A stretch of DNA of 64,000 nucleotides from Nocardioides luteus (GTDB lineage: Bacteria; Actinomycetota; Actinomycetes; Propionibacteriales; Nocardioidaceae): positions 124,001-188,000 of the forward strand of contig NZ_BMRK01000006.1 of assembly GCF_014648595.1 (NCBI RefSeq). The letters run 5' to 3'. Position 1 is the first letter of the stretch, and each line of letters starts with the position of its first letter. A program made the position numbers and the translations under genes. Shown in pieces: positions 17,448 through 25,797 of this stretch. A model generated the notes under the pieces. The model had not been told where the DNA came from. It made no database searches and saw only the letters and a program-made list of their open reading frames with translations.

Positions 17448-18664
17448 GAGTCGCCTCCGCGGAGGGAGACCGGGGCGGCGCGCGGGCCGTACTCGAGCCA
17501 GTTCATCATCTCGACCTCGCCGGCGAGCTCGAACCACTCCGTCCCGGTCAGCACCGTCTCGAGCGCGATGCGGAGCTCGACCCGGCCCATCGTCGCCGCC
17601 GGGCAGCGGTGGGCGCCGCGGCCGAAGGCGAGATGGGAGTTGTTGGACCGTCGGAGCACGAACTCGTCGGGCCGCTCGAAGACCGACTCGTCACGGTTCG
17701 CGGAGGGGAAGATCAGCGCGATCGGCTCCCCCTCGCGCACCTCGCGACCGTGGACGACCGTGTCGCGGCGGGCCGTCCGGGCGAAGACCCGGTAGGGCGC
17801 ATGCAGCCGCAGCAGCTCCTCGATCGCGACCGGGATGTCCTCCGGGTGCTCGCGCAGGTGGCGCTGCAGGTCGGGGTCGGTCGCCAGATGCACCAGGCAG
17901 CTGCCCAGCGCAGCCTGCGGGGCGCCCATCCCGGCGACGATCATCTGCCGGATCGTGGCGATCGCGGACTTCTCGGTGATCTCGTTCTCCGGGTCGGCGG
18001 CGGCGTGATGGAGGCTCGCGACCAGGTCACGGCTCGGGTCGGGAGAGGTCGCGAGCCGGTCCCGGTAGACCCGCTCGGCCACCCGGTAGAGCTCGGCGCT
18101 GCACTCGGCGATGACGGCGTCGTCCATGTCCTGGATCGCGAACGAGTAGCGGACCCCGACCTCGCGGATGTGTCGCGCGAGCGCCGCCGGGACGCCGAGG
18201 AACGCGGCGAAGCAGTCCACGACGTACGGAGCGGCGAAGTCGCGTACGGCATCAGGGCTCTGCGCCGCCATCAGGCCCTGCAGGAGCTCCTCGGCGCTGG
18301 CCCGGAAGCGGGCCTCGTGCGCGCGCACGTTGACGCCGCGCAGGACCGGGTCGATGGCCTGGCGGTAGGCGGTGTGCTCGGGCGGGTCGAAGTGGAGCGG
18401 CGGCCGCCGCGAGGAGCGCGGCACGTGCGGCACCACGTTCTGCACCGAGGTGATGAACAGCTCGTCGTCGCCGGTCACCCGGAGCACGTCCGCGTAGGTG
18501 GTCGCCGCCCAGAAGCCGCCGAAGGCGTCGCTCCAGGGGAACGGGTTGCTGGCGCGCAGCTCGGCGTACTCCTGGTGGGCGCTGCCGAAGGTCTCCTCCA
18601 GCGCCGGCTCCCACTCGGAGCCCCGCATCGGGCAGCGGCCGGGACGTGGTCGACTCGTGTCCAC
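17444..18664 (-). CDS. Cytochrome P450 lacking the I-helix acid/alcohol pair
   Basis: A 406-residue soluble bacterial P450. The ExxR motif is in EELLRLHAPYRVFAR and the heme loop FGRGAHRC puts the axial ligand at Cys354. In the I helix the normal AGxE/DT motif reads AGMGA (residues 244-248), so both proton-delivery residues (acid and alcohol) are absent. Such enzymes can use substrate-assisted or peroxide-driven chemistry. GTG start directly after the upstream permease stop, preceded by AGAAGG. No ferredoxin or reductase gene is adjacent. Substrate unknown; the linked importer suggests an imported small molecule. Confidence 0.9.
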   Translation of the reverse strand: MDTSRPRPGRCPMRGSEWEPALEETFGSAHQEYAELRASNPFPWSDAFGGFWAATTYADVLRVTGDDELFITSVQNVVPHVPRSSRRPPLHFDPPEHTAYRQAIDPVLRGVNVRAHEARFRASAEELLQGLMAAQSPDAVRDFAAPYVVDCFAAFLGVPAALARHIREVGVRYSFAIQDMDDAVIAECSAELYRVAERVYRDRLATSPDPSRDLVASLHHAAADPENEITEKSAIATIRQMIVAGMGAPQAALGSCLVHLATDPDLQRHLREHPEDIPVAIEELLRLHAPYRVFARTARRDTVVHGREVREGEPIALIFPSANRDESVFERPDEFVLRRSNNSHLAFGRGAHRCPAATMGRVELRIALETVLTGTEWFELAGEVEMMNWLEYGPRAAPVSLRGGDS

Positions 18665-20305
18665 TCAGATCACCTTCTTCCGGGCCCAGCGGGCGACCGC
18701 CTCGAGGGCGACGACCACCACGACGAGACAGATCAGCACGCCCGCGGTGGTGCCGTAGTCGAGCGTCGCGACCGACTCCTGCAGCACGAACCCGACACCG
18801 CCCGCACCGACGATCCCGAGCACTGCCGACTCGCGCAGCGCCAGGTCGGAGGTGAACAGGCTGTTGCCGATGAGCGAGGGTACGAAGCGGGGCCAGACGC
18901 CGCTCACGAAGACCTGCAGCCGGGAGGCGCCGGTGGCCTCGAGCGCCCTCAGCGGCGCCGGGTCGACGTTCTCCAGCGAGTCGGTGAAGAACTTCGCGGC
19001 CAGCGCGGTGCAGGAGATCGACAGCGCGAGGAAGCCGGCGAACGGGCCGAGCCCCAGGGCGGCGACGAACACCAGGGCGTAGATCACGTCGGGCACCGAG
19101 CGGATCAGCACGACCAGGATGCGCAGCAGCGCGGACAGCGGCGCGAACCGGATCAGGTGAGGGCTGGAGAGGACGGCGATCACCAGGCCGGCGACCACGC
19201 CGACCGTGGTGGCGGTCAGCGCCATCACCAGGCTCTCGAAGATGCCGGTCACCACGGCCGGGTCGATCACCGGCGGCACGAATCCGGCGAGCAGGTCGAG
19301 CGTGCTCTGCCACGACCGCGACAGTCTGCCCGGGTCGAACCGCACCTGGGTGAGCGCGAAGAGCAGCGCCCCCGCGAACACGACCGCACTCCCCGTACGC
19401 AGCGCCCGGCCGCGGTTCCAGCCCGGACGGGTCGGGTCGGGCGTGCGGCGGTAGAGCTCGGCGACGGTGCCGTCGTGGGCGTGCTCGGCGACCGCGCGCT
19501 GGCTCAGGAAGGAGATCAGCTCGAGGGCCAGCAGGAGGACGGCGATGACCACGATGATCCCGGCCGCGAGGTGGTAGTTCAGGCTGCCGATCGCGGTCTG
19601 CAGGGCGACGCCGATGCCGCCGGCGCCGACGAGACCGAGCACCGCGGAGGCACGGATGTTGATGTCCAGCCGGTAGAGCACCAGGCTCGAGACCGACGGC
19701 ATCGCCCGCGAGAGCGTGGTGGCGACGAAGCTCTGCAGGCGCGAGGAGCCGACGGCGTCGATCGACTCGCGCGGGGCCGGGGTCAGCTCCTCGAAGACGT
19801 CGGTCATCATCTTGGCGATCATCCCGACCGAGTGGAACGCGATCGCCAGAGCGCCGGCGAAGGGGCCGAGCCCGAAGATGCGTACGAAGACGATCGCGAA
19901 GACCAGTGACGGCACCGCGCGGGTGACCACGATCAGGCCTCGGGCCAGCCACTGGACGGGCTTCGGTCCGGTGAAGTCGCGGGAGGCGGCGGCCGCCAGC
20001 GGCAGCGAGACGAGGGCGGCGATGCCGGTGCCGGCCAGCGCGATCCACAGGGTCTCCAGGACGAGCCCGAGCAGCGCCGGCACCAACCCGAAGGTCACCG
20101 GCACCATCCGCGCGAGCAGGCGCGAGATGTCGCTGGCACCGTCGCGCAGCGCGGCCAGGTCGATCGCGATCCACCAGGTGCCGAAGAGCGCGACGGCGAC
20201 GTAGCCCAGCGGGATCAGCCAGGTGGCGACCGCTGCCCGCGGTGGTCGTGGCTCGCGTGCCTCGGACGTCACCGGCGCGGGCCGCACGGGCGTGGACACG
20301 CTCAT
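18665..20305 (-). CDS. phnE: PhnE-type ABC transporter permease, two-domain fusion
   Basis: A 546-residue inner-membrane protein made of two tandem permease domains, each ending with the same EAA-type pattern (SVLGLVGAGGIGVAL in the first half, SAVLGIVGAGGVGFVL in the second). Phosphonate and phosphite importers often carry two PhnE subunits; here they are one polypeptide. About twelve hydrophobic segments in all. The ATG overlaps the phnC stop (ATGA). Transport of a phosphonate is the default family prediction, but the neighbouring P450 and PaaX regulator make another substrate possible. Confidence 0.87.
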   Translation of the reverse strand: MSVSTPVRPAPVTSEAREPRPPRAAVATWLIPLGYVAVALFGTWWIAIDLAALRDGASDISRLLARMVPVTFGLVPALLGLVLETLWIALAGTGIAALVSLPLAAAASRDFTGPKPVQWLARGLIVVTRAVPSLVFAIVFVRIFGLGPFAGALAIAFHSVGMIAKMMTDVFEELTPAPRESIDAVGSSRLQSFVATTLSRAMPSVSSLVLYRLDINIRASAVLGLVGAGGIGVALQTAIGSLNYHLAAGIIVVIAVLLLALELISFLSQRAVAEHAHDGTVAELYRRTPDPTRPGWNRGRALRTGSAVVFAGALLFALTQVRFDPGRLSRSWQSTLDLLAGFVPPVIDPAVVTGIFESLVMALTATTVGVVAGLVIAVLSSPHLIRFAPLSALLRILVVLIRSVPDVIYALVFVAALGLGPFAGFLALSISCTALAAKFFTDSLENVDPAPLRALEATGASRLQVFVSGVWPRFVPSLIGNSLFTSDLALRESAVLGIVGAGGVGFVLQESVATLDYGTTAGVLICLVVVVVALEAVARWARKKVI

Positions 20306-21081
20306 GCGGCCGCGCGGTCGGAGTAGATGGAGCGCAGCTCGGTCTCGTCGGTCTGCGAGGTCGCTCGGTCGAGGACGATCGCGCCGTCGCGTACCGCCAC
20401 GATCCGGTCGGAGATCCTCAGCGCGAGGTCGACCTGGTGGAGCGAGCAGACGACGGTGAACCCGTCCTCGGCGCTGAGCCGGCGCAGGGTCTCGAGGACC
20501 GACAGGCTGGCGCTGGGGTCGAGGGAGGCGACCGGCTCGTCGGCGAGCACGATCTCGGCGTCCTGCATCAGGGTGCGCGCGATCGCGACCCGCTGCTGCT
20601 GGCCTCCCGAGAGCGTGTCGCAGCGCTGGAAGCGCTCCTCGAGGAGGCCGACGCGCTCGAGGTTCTCCGCCGCACGCACGCGCAGGTCGCGCGGGTAGGT
20701 GGAGACGCCGTAGCGCGGCATCCGTAGCGAGCCGAGCGCACCCATCAGCACGTTCTCCATCGCGCTGAGCCGGCCGACGAGGCCGAACTGCTGGAAGACG
20801 AAGCCGATGCGGGTACGCAGCTGCTGGAGCTCGCGGCGCGAGCAGGTCGCCGGTTCGGAGCCGAGCACCGAGACCCGTCCGGCCGTCGGCAGGTGGCTGC
20901 CGTTGAGGAGGCGCAGCAGCGTCGACTTGCCGGCGCCGGAGGGGCCGACCAGCGCCACGAAGTGGCCGGGGCTGATCTCCAGGTCGATGTCGGAGAGGAC
21001 CTGCTTGTGGCCGAAGGACATCCCCACGTCGTGGAGCTGCACGCTGGGCCCGTTCTCGGGCCGGGTTGCAGAGGCGCTCAT
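20302..21081 (-). CDS. phnC: PhnC-type ABC transporter ATP-binding protein
   Basis: A 259-residue ATPase with Walker A GPSGAGKST, signature LSGGQQQRV, Walker B IVLADEP and the switch His in CSLHQVD. The sequence is most like PhnC-type subunits of phosphonate importers. I used the ATG at 21081, behind GAGGAG and 7 bases after the phnD stop; a longer frame to 21228 is only a coincidental extension into phnD. Confidence 0.88.
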   Translation of the reverse strand: MSASATRPENGPSVQLHDVGMSFGHKQVLSDIDLEISPGHFVALVGPSGAGKSTLLRLLNGSHLPTAGRVSVLGSEPATCSRRELQQLRTRIGFVFQQFGLVGRLSAMENVLMGALGSLRMPRYGVSTYPRDLRVRAAENLERVGLLEERFQRCDTLSGGQQQRVAIARTLMQDAEIVLADEPVASLDPSASLSVLETLRRLSAEDGFTVVCSLHQVDLALRISDRIVAVRDGAIVLDRATSQTDETELRSIYSDRAAA

Positions 21082-21088
21082 GTCCGGG

Positions 21089-22075
21089 TCACTCCTCGCG
21101 GCAGACGTCGGCGTCGGTGACGTCGCAGATCTTGCGGATCGGGTCGAAGACGGCATCGGTGGCCGGCTCGAAGGCGAAGGCCCCGGTGCCGCCCCACTCA
21201 CAGGCCTTCTTCCCGGCGTACTCCTCACCCCAGGGCGCCGGCGCCTCGCGCTCGGCCCCCTCGCACAGCCCGTCCTCGGCGGCGCTCACCGCGTCGTAGT
21301 CGGTCATCGCGGCGGTGACGTCCTTGCGTACGTCCTCGGGAAGCCAGTTGCCGACCACCATCGGCGAGCCGGGCAGACCGTCCGAGGTCCAGATCTTGGT
21401 GACGTCGCCCTCCTTGATGACGCCCTTGGCCGGCAGGATGTCGTCGATGAAGGTCGAGGCGGCGAAGGCGGCGTCGCAGTCGCCCGCGAGCATCTGCGTC
21501 ACCGCGGTGTCGTGACCGCCGGCGAAGACCGGGTTGATGTCCTTCTCCGGGTCGAGCCCGGCCTCGATCAGCCCGGCCGAGGCGGCCAGGTAGCCGGTGG
21601 TCGAGGCGGGGTCGGTGAAGCAGACGTCGGCGCCCTTCAGGTCCTCGATCGAGGAGATGTCCGAGCCCGCCTTGACCACGCCGTAGGAGTTCACGGTGCC
21701 GGAGCCGGGATCCGGGGTGAGCTGGTCGATCGCGACCGGGCTGATGTCGGCGACGTCCTGGGCCAGGTAGTAGGAGAAGGCGCCGTAGACGGCCACGTCG
21801 ACCCGCTCGGCGACCTGCGCCTCGATCACCCCGGCGTTGCTGCTCACGGTCTCCATCGAGACATCGAGCCCGGTCTTCTTCTCGATCGCGGCCACCACGG
21901 GCTCGAAGGACTTGGCGAGATCCTCGCCGTCCTCGGTCGGCACGACCGCGAAGACGAGCTCGGAGGGATCGTCGGAACCCGACGAGCCCCCGCGAGCGTT
22001 CGGGCTCTCCGCACATCCGGAGGCGACGAGTGCCACGGCGGCGAGACTGACGGTGAGGGAAAGGGCCAGGCGCAT
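21089..22075 (-). CDS. phnD: PhnD-type substrate-binding lipoprotein
   Basis: A 328-residue exported binding protein. The signal peptide ends in the lipobox VASGC, giving lipidated Cys21. The mature part has the PhnD pattern: FAVVPTEDGEDLAKSF, a DVAVYGAFSYYLA block, DLKGADVCFTDPASTTGYL and GGHDTAV. PhnD-type proteins bind 2-aminoethylphosphonate, phosphite or related oxyanions. The ligand pocket cannot be read reliably here. First gene of the phnD-phnC-phnE-P450-PaaX operon. Confidence 0.88.
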   Translation of the reverse strand: MRLALSLTVSLAAVALVASGCAESPNARGGSSGSDDPSELVFAVVPTEDGEDLAKSFEPVVAAIEKKTGLDVSMETVSSNAGVIEAQVAERVDVAVYGAFSYYLAQDVADISPVAIDQLTPDPGSGTVNSYGVVKAGSDISSIEDLKGADVCFTDPASTTGYLAASAGLIEAGLDPEKDINPVFAGGHDTAVTQMLAGDCDAAFAASTFIDDILPAKGVIKEGDVTKIWTSDGLPGSPMVVGNWLPEDVRKDVTAAMTDYDAVSAAEDGLCEGAEREAPAPWGEEYAGKKACEWGGTGAFAFEPATDAVFDPIRKICDVTDADVCREE

Positions 22076-22187
22076 GGGTGTGCTCTCTGTGCGGAGGCGG
22101 CTCACGAGCCACTTCGGTGTCTTGGTGTGCGCAGATGTGTGGCCTATTGCATCCGAGAAGTGCGCGGCGTGATCGGCGTCACAGACA

Positions 22188-22216
22188 AAACAAGCAGGAA
22201 TCCTGTCGGTTGTCAA
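22188..22216 (-). promoter_or_regulatory. Candidate phnD operon promoter with embedded palindrome
   Basis: On the minus strand a perfect -35, TTGACA (22211-22216), overlaps the stop region of the preceding glycosyltransferase gene. The expected -10 at about 22188-22193 (TTGTTT) is poor. Between them lies CAGGA-A-TCCTG (22195-22205), a perfect 11-base palindrome that could be an operator, perhaps for the PaaX-type protein encoded in the operon. The remaining 110 bases to phnD hold a small GGCTC-GT-GAGCC hairpin and nothing else I recognise. Confidence 0.35.
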
Positions 22217-23307
22217 TCATTCCGAACTCGCTCGTAGAAGTCTCGGTGCGCGCGGGCGGCGCCGATCCAGGTGTACGCCGCCGCGAGGTCCCGTCCGGGC
22301 GTCGGGTCCGGCGGTGCGTCCAGGACGGCGTCGAGCGACGCGGCGATCTCGTCCGGCGTCGAGGCGTAGGCGACGCGTCCGCCGAAGACCTCGCGCAGCA
22401 CAGGCAGGTCGCGCGCAACCACGGGTACGCCGGCGGCGAGCGCCTCCAGGGCGGCGAGACCGAAGCCCTCCTTGGTCGAGACCATCGCGAGCGCGCTCGC
22501 CTCGGCCACCAGAGGTGGGAGCTCGTCCTCCTCGAGCACGCCGGTGACGACGACGCGCACGCCCAGCTCGCGCGCCCGGGCGTCGAAGGTCGCCCGGTAG
22601 TCGCGGTAGTCGAAGAGCGTCTCGCCGCCGCCGAAGACCAGGGTGAGGTCCTGATGGCGAGGATCGGAGCAGCGGAGCGCTGCGTACGCCTCGAGCAGGT
22701 CGAGCGACCCCTTGCGCGGCTCGATCCCGCCGAGGGCGAGCACGTAGCGGTCGAGCTTCGCTCGCCAGGCGGCGCGTCCGGCCACGTCCTCGGCAGCGCG
22801 GGCGAACCGGGCGGCGTCGACGCCGTTGGGGATGACGGTCGGGGCGAGCCCCCAGCCCGCGGAGACCTCGTCGGCCACCGACTGCGAGACACAGATGTGG
22901 GCGTAGGGACCGACGACCGCCTTCTCGTGGCAGGCGGCGAGCTGTGGGGTGGTGAAGTGGTCGAGGTGATGGATGGTGCGGATGCAGGGAAGGGCTGCGT
23001 TGGCGCTGATGCAGTCCTGGGCGTGCACTATCTCGTAGCGATGGCGCTGCTGTGCGAAGGCAGTCCTGAGCACCTCGATGGAGCGCACGATCCGCTCGCC
23101 CACGCTCTCCCCCTCCCGCGCCTCGAACGGCACCGCGTGGACCGTGACAGCGGGGTCGACAGGACGGAAGAACGCCGTGTCGCCGTGGCGGCCCAGTGTC
23201 CACACGTGCACCTCCTCCCCGAGCGCGGCCAGCGCCTCGGCGAGCGCCAGGGTGTGCACGACCCCGCCGCGCGGCCGGGTGGAGTAGGTGAGCAGAGCGA
23301 TCCTCAA
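22213..23307 (-). CDS. MSMEG_0565 family glycosyltransferase (GT4 type)
   Basis: A 364-residue GT-B fold glycosyltransferase. The N-terminal YSTRPRGGVVHTLALAEAL and the C-terminal donor site KEGFGLAALEALAAGVPVV (retaining EX7E pattern) are typical of GT4. Position at the end of a Nit1C cluster and resemblance identify the MSMEG_0565 family. The start is TTG at 23307, overlapping the preceding stop (TTGA) and preceded by GAGGAG. Family members presumably glycosylate the product made by the cluster; the acceptor is not known. Confidence 0.88.
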   Translation of the reverse strand: MRIALLTYSTRPRGGVVHTLALAEALAALGEEVHVWTLGRHGDTAFFRPVDPAVTVHAVPFEAREGESVGERIVRSIEVLRTAFAQQRHRYEIVHAQDCISANAALPCIRTIHHLDHFTTPQLAACHEKAVVGPYAHICVSQSVADEVSAGWGLAPTVIPNGVDAARFARAAEDVAGRAAWRAKLDRYVLALGGIEPRKGSLDLLEAYAALRCSDPRHQDLTLVFGGGETLFDYRDYRATFDARARELGVRVVVTGVLEEDELPPLVAEASALAMVSTKEGFGLAALEALAAGVPVVARDLPVLREVFGGRVAYASTPDEIAASLDAVLDAPPDPTPGRDLAAAYTWIGAARAHRDFYERVRND

Positions 23308-24158
23308 CGTGGGCTCCTCGGATAGGTGTAGGCCGTCGGGGACAGCTCCTCGAGATGGTGGAGCACCCGTCGGGAGCGGGCGACCTCCGCCTCGACGTCG
23401 ATCTCCGCGACGGCGAGCCCGCCCTTGGAGGTGGTGCGAGCCAGGATGTCGCCGCCGGGCCCGACGATCTTGGCCTGGCCCAGGAATCGCAGACCGCCCA
23501 TCACCCCGGTCTGGTTCGCAGAGACCCAGACGACCTGGTTCTCGGCCGCGCGGGCCTGGTCGTAGAGATCGAAGAGCCGCGACTGCCGGTCCTGCGGGAG
23601 CCGGGAGGCACGGTCGGTCACCGAGGCCGGCCAGGCCGAGAGGCAGGCGATCACCGCAGCTCCGTCCAGGGCCAGGGTGCGGGCCGCCTCGGGGAAGGTC
23701 TTGTCGTAGTCGATGAGCATCCCGAGCCGCCCGACCGGGGTGTCGAAGGCCGCGAACCGCTCCCCCGCCGCGTAGACGAGCGACTCGCCGGCGGGCTGGT
23801 GCACCTTGCGGTGGCGGCCGAGGACCCCGTCGCCGCTGAGGCACACGGCCGAGTTGTAAAGCAGCGGTTCTCCGTCGGCGACGGCCTCCTCGGTGTAGCC
23901 GAGGCAGACCACCATCTCGCCGGCCGCGGCGATCAGCCGGCCCAGCTCGACGGAGTCCTCGGTGAGAGCGGGCGGCAGGGCGTACGGGTCGGGGTGTCGC
24001 AGGTCGGAGAGGTAGCCGCCGAGGGTCGCGTCGGGGAGGACCAGCAGGCCGACGCCGTGGCGGCGGGCGTCCTCGAGAATCCCTTCGACCTTGGTGAGCG
24101 CCCGGGTCAGGTCGCGCCCGAAGTGAGCAGCGGCCGCCCCGATCCGCACGATCGACAT
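23304..24158 (-). CDS. Nitrilase-fold protein with lost catalytic residues (pseudo-nitrilase)
   Basis: A 284-residue carbon-nitrogen hydrolase-fold protein, clearly paralogous to the nitrilase two genes upstream. The nitrilase triad is Glu-Lys-Cys; here the positions are Asp43 (VLPDATLGG), Lys118 (HRKVHQP) and Asp150 (MLIDYDKTFPE). The active paralogue has Glu49, Lys127 and Cys159 in the same motifs. Without the nucleophile it cannot work as a normal nitrilase; the rest of the fold is well kept, so it is probably functional as a partner subunit, ligand-binding protein or an enzyme with different chemistry. The reading frame is intact and 2 bases from its upstream neighbour. Confidence 0.88.
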   Translation of the reverse strand: MSIVRIGAAAAHFGRDLTRALTKVEGILEDARRHGVGLLVLPDATLGGYLSDLRHPDPYALPPALTEDSVELGRLIAAAGEMVVCLGYTEEAVADGEPLLYNSAVCLSGDGVLGRHRKVHQPAGESLVYAAGERFAAFDTPVGRLGMLIDYDKTFPEAARTLALDGAAVIACLSAWPASVTDRASRLPQDRQSRLFDLYDQARAAENQVVWVSANQTGVMGGLRFLGQAKIVGPGGDILARTTSKGGLAVAEIDVEAEVARSRRVLHHLEELSPTAYTYPRSPR

Positions 24159-24160
24159 GC

Positions 24161-25480
24161 TCAGGCCACCGCCGGCGCGGCGTCCACAGGCCCGGGTGAG
24201 CGCCGGCGCGCCAGCTCGGCGGCAGGCTCGATGACCCGGCCGCCCCGGCCGGTGATGACGTCGGTGACGTGCTCGGCGTCCGCGGCGATGCCGAGGAAGC
24301 GGCCCGACCCCCAGGTGTGCATCCAGGGCAGCCCGAGGAAGTGCAACCCGGGCACCGCCGTCACGCCGCGGGTGTGGGTCGGCCGCCCGGTGCCGTCGAA
24401 GACGCCGACCCGGACCCAGCGGTAGTCGGGCCGGTAGCCGATCGCCCACACGATCGAGGTGATGCCCGCCTCGGCGAGGTCGAGACCGGTGGGGTCGGAG
24501 TCGGGCTCCCAGACCGGGGCGTACGGCGCGGCCGGTGGGGCGTCGAGACCGTGGGCCTCGATGTGGGTGTCGATGTCGCGGCAGATCGAGCGGTAGACGT
24601 CGTCGGCGGAGTCGAGCGCGGCACGGAGAGTCGGTGCGAAGGTGAGGTCGGTGCCGGCCCCTGACGCCAGCCGTCCGTAGAGCCGCATGCCCTCGGCCGC
24701 GAACTGGCGCAGGTCGATGTCGCGTCCGCCGTCGCGGCCGGTGACGTAGTGGTTGGTCTTCTCCCGGGCGGCGAGACCGCCGGGATAGCTGGCGACCGGG
24801 GTGTCGTAGAGCCCCATCTCGGCCAGCCAGGTCATGCAGTCCCGGCCGCGGTGGAACCTGGCGACCCGGGGAGCGTCGCCGATCGCGAGGTGCACCTGGC
24901 GACCCTCGAGATGGAGGTCCTCGGCGATCTGGGCGCCGGACTGGCCGGAGCCGACCACCAGCACCCCGCCCGGACGGAGGGCGGAGGCGTTCCTGTAGTC
25001 CGCCGAGTGGAGCTGGTCGACGCCGGGGTCGAGCGCGGGCGCCCAGGACGGGACCACGGGCACGTGGTAGCCGCCGGTGGCGACCACGACGTGCTCGGCC
25101 TCCCAGGTCTCCTCGCCGTCCGGGCCCTCGGCCTCGACCAGGAACCCGCCTCCGGCGCGCTGGGTCAGCGACGTCACTTTGGTGTGCTCGCGCACGGGCG
25201 GCCCGAAGGTCGGCGCGTACCCGGCGAGCCACGAGACCACCTCGTCGCGGGTCATGAAACCGTCCGGGTCGGGGCCGGCGTACTCGTATCCGGGCAGGCG
25301 GCAGTGCCAGTTCGGCGTCACCAGGGTGAAGTTGTCCCAGCGGGTGTCGGCCCACTCGTGACCGAGGGTGCCGGCCTCGAGGACGACGTGGTCCACGCCG
25401 TCGCGGACGAGGAACCAGCTGGCGGACAGGCCCGCCTGCCCGCCGCCGATGATCGCGACGGTGGTGCGGTGATCGGTCAT
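24161..25480 (-). CDS. MSMEG_0569 family flavin-dependent oxidoreductase
   Basis: A 439-residue two-dinucleotide-site flavoprotein: FAD motif GGGQAGLS near residue 12 and an NAD(P)H motif VVGSGQSGAQIAEDL near residue 175, as in flavin-containing monooxygenases. The DNFTLVTPNW block is typical of the MSMEG_0569 family. In Nit1C clusters this enzyme probably hydroxylates or oxidises a nitrogen-bearing intermediate. Overlaps the MSMEG_0570-like gene by four bases. Confidence 0.88.
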   Translation of the reverse strand: MTDHRTTVAIIGGGQAGLSASWFLVRDGVDHVVLEAGTLGHEWADTRWDNFTLVTPNWHCRLPGYEYAGPDPDGFMTRDEVVSWLAGYAPTFGPPVREHTKVTSLTQRAGGGFLVEAEGPDGEETWEAEHVVVATGGYHVPVVPSWAPALDPGVDQLHSADYRNASALRPGGVLVVGSGQSGAQIAEDLHLEGRQVHLAIGDAPRVARFHRGRDCMTWLAEMGLYDTPVASYPGGLAAREKTNHYVTGRDGGRDIDLRQFAAEGMRLYGRLASGAGTDLTFAPTLRAALDSADDVYRSICRDIDTHIEAHGLDAPPAAPYAPVWEPDSDPTGLDLAEAGITSIVWAIGYRPDYRWVRVGVFDGTGRPTHTRGVTAVPGLHFLGLPWMHTWGSGRFLGIAADAEHVTDVITGRGGRVIEPAAELARRRSPGPVDAAPAVA

Positions 25481-25797
25481 CGGGTCTCCTGCGGGTTCGA
25501 TGCGGGAAGTGGCGGGTGCATGGCGAGGACCGTCACGAGCTGCCCGGGGGCGTACGCGGCTGCGGAGGCACGCAGCTGATCGGAGGTCGCCATCGCGCTG
25601 GTGCAGGCGAAGCCGAACTTCACCCGGACCCGCTCGGAGGCGGTGGCCAGCGCGGTCAGGCTGCGGTCGAGGAAGTCCTCGACCGCGTACGTCCCGCCGG
25701 CGGTCAGATGGTCGTGCATGACCAGGGAGGGCGAGTAGCAGTCGTCGACCTTGCCGTCGGGCCAGCGCACGGTGAAGGTCATCTCAGGCACGGCCAT
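25477..25797 (-). CDS. MSMEG_0570 family nitrogen starvation response protein
   Basis: A 106-residue protein matching the small MSMEG_0570 family found only in Nit1C clusters: PEMTFTVRWPDG at the start, DCYSPSLVMHDHLTAGGTY and the FVYSP-like region after it. No catalytic motif is visible. I used the ATG at 25797, which overlaps the nitrilase gene by 14 bases; an internal ATG at 25782 would leave a one-base gap and is a real alternative. Function unknown. Confidence 0.8.
   Translation of the reverse strand: MAVPEMTFTVRWPDGKVDDCYSPSLVMHDHLTAGGTYAVEDFLDRSLTALATASERVRVKFGFACTSAMATSDQLRASAAAYAPGQLVTVLAMHPPLPASNPQETR

Noticed and set aside
17609-19909. A 766-codon plus-strand frame opposite the P450 and PhnE-type genes
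   Set aside because: Antisense shadow: no domain pattern, low-complexity residues, and both opposing genes are certain.
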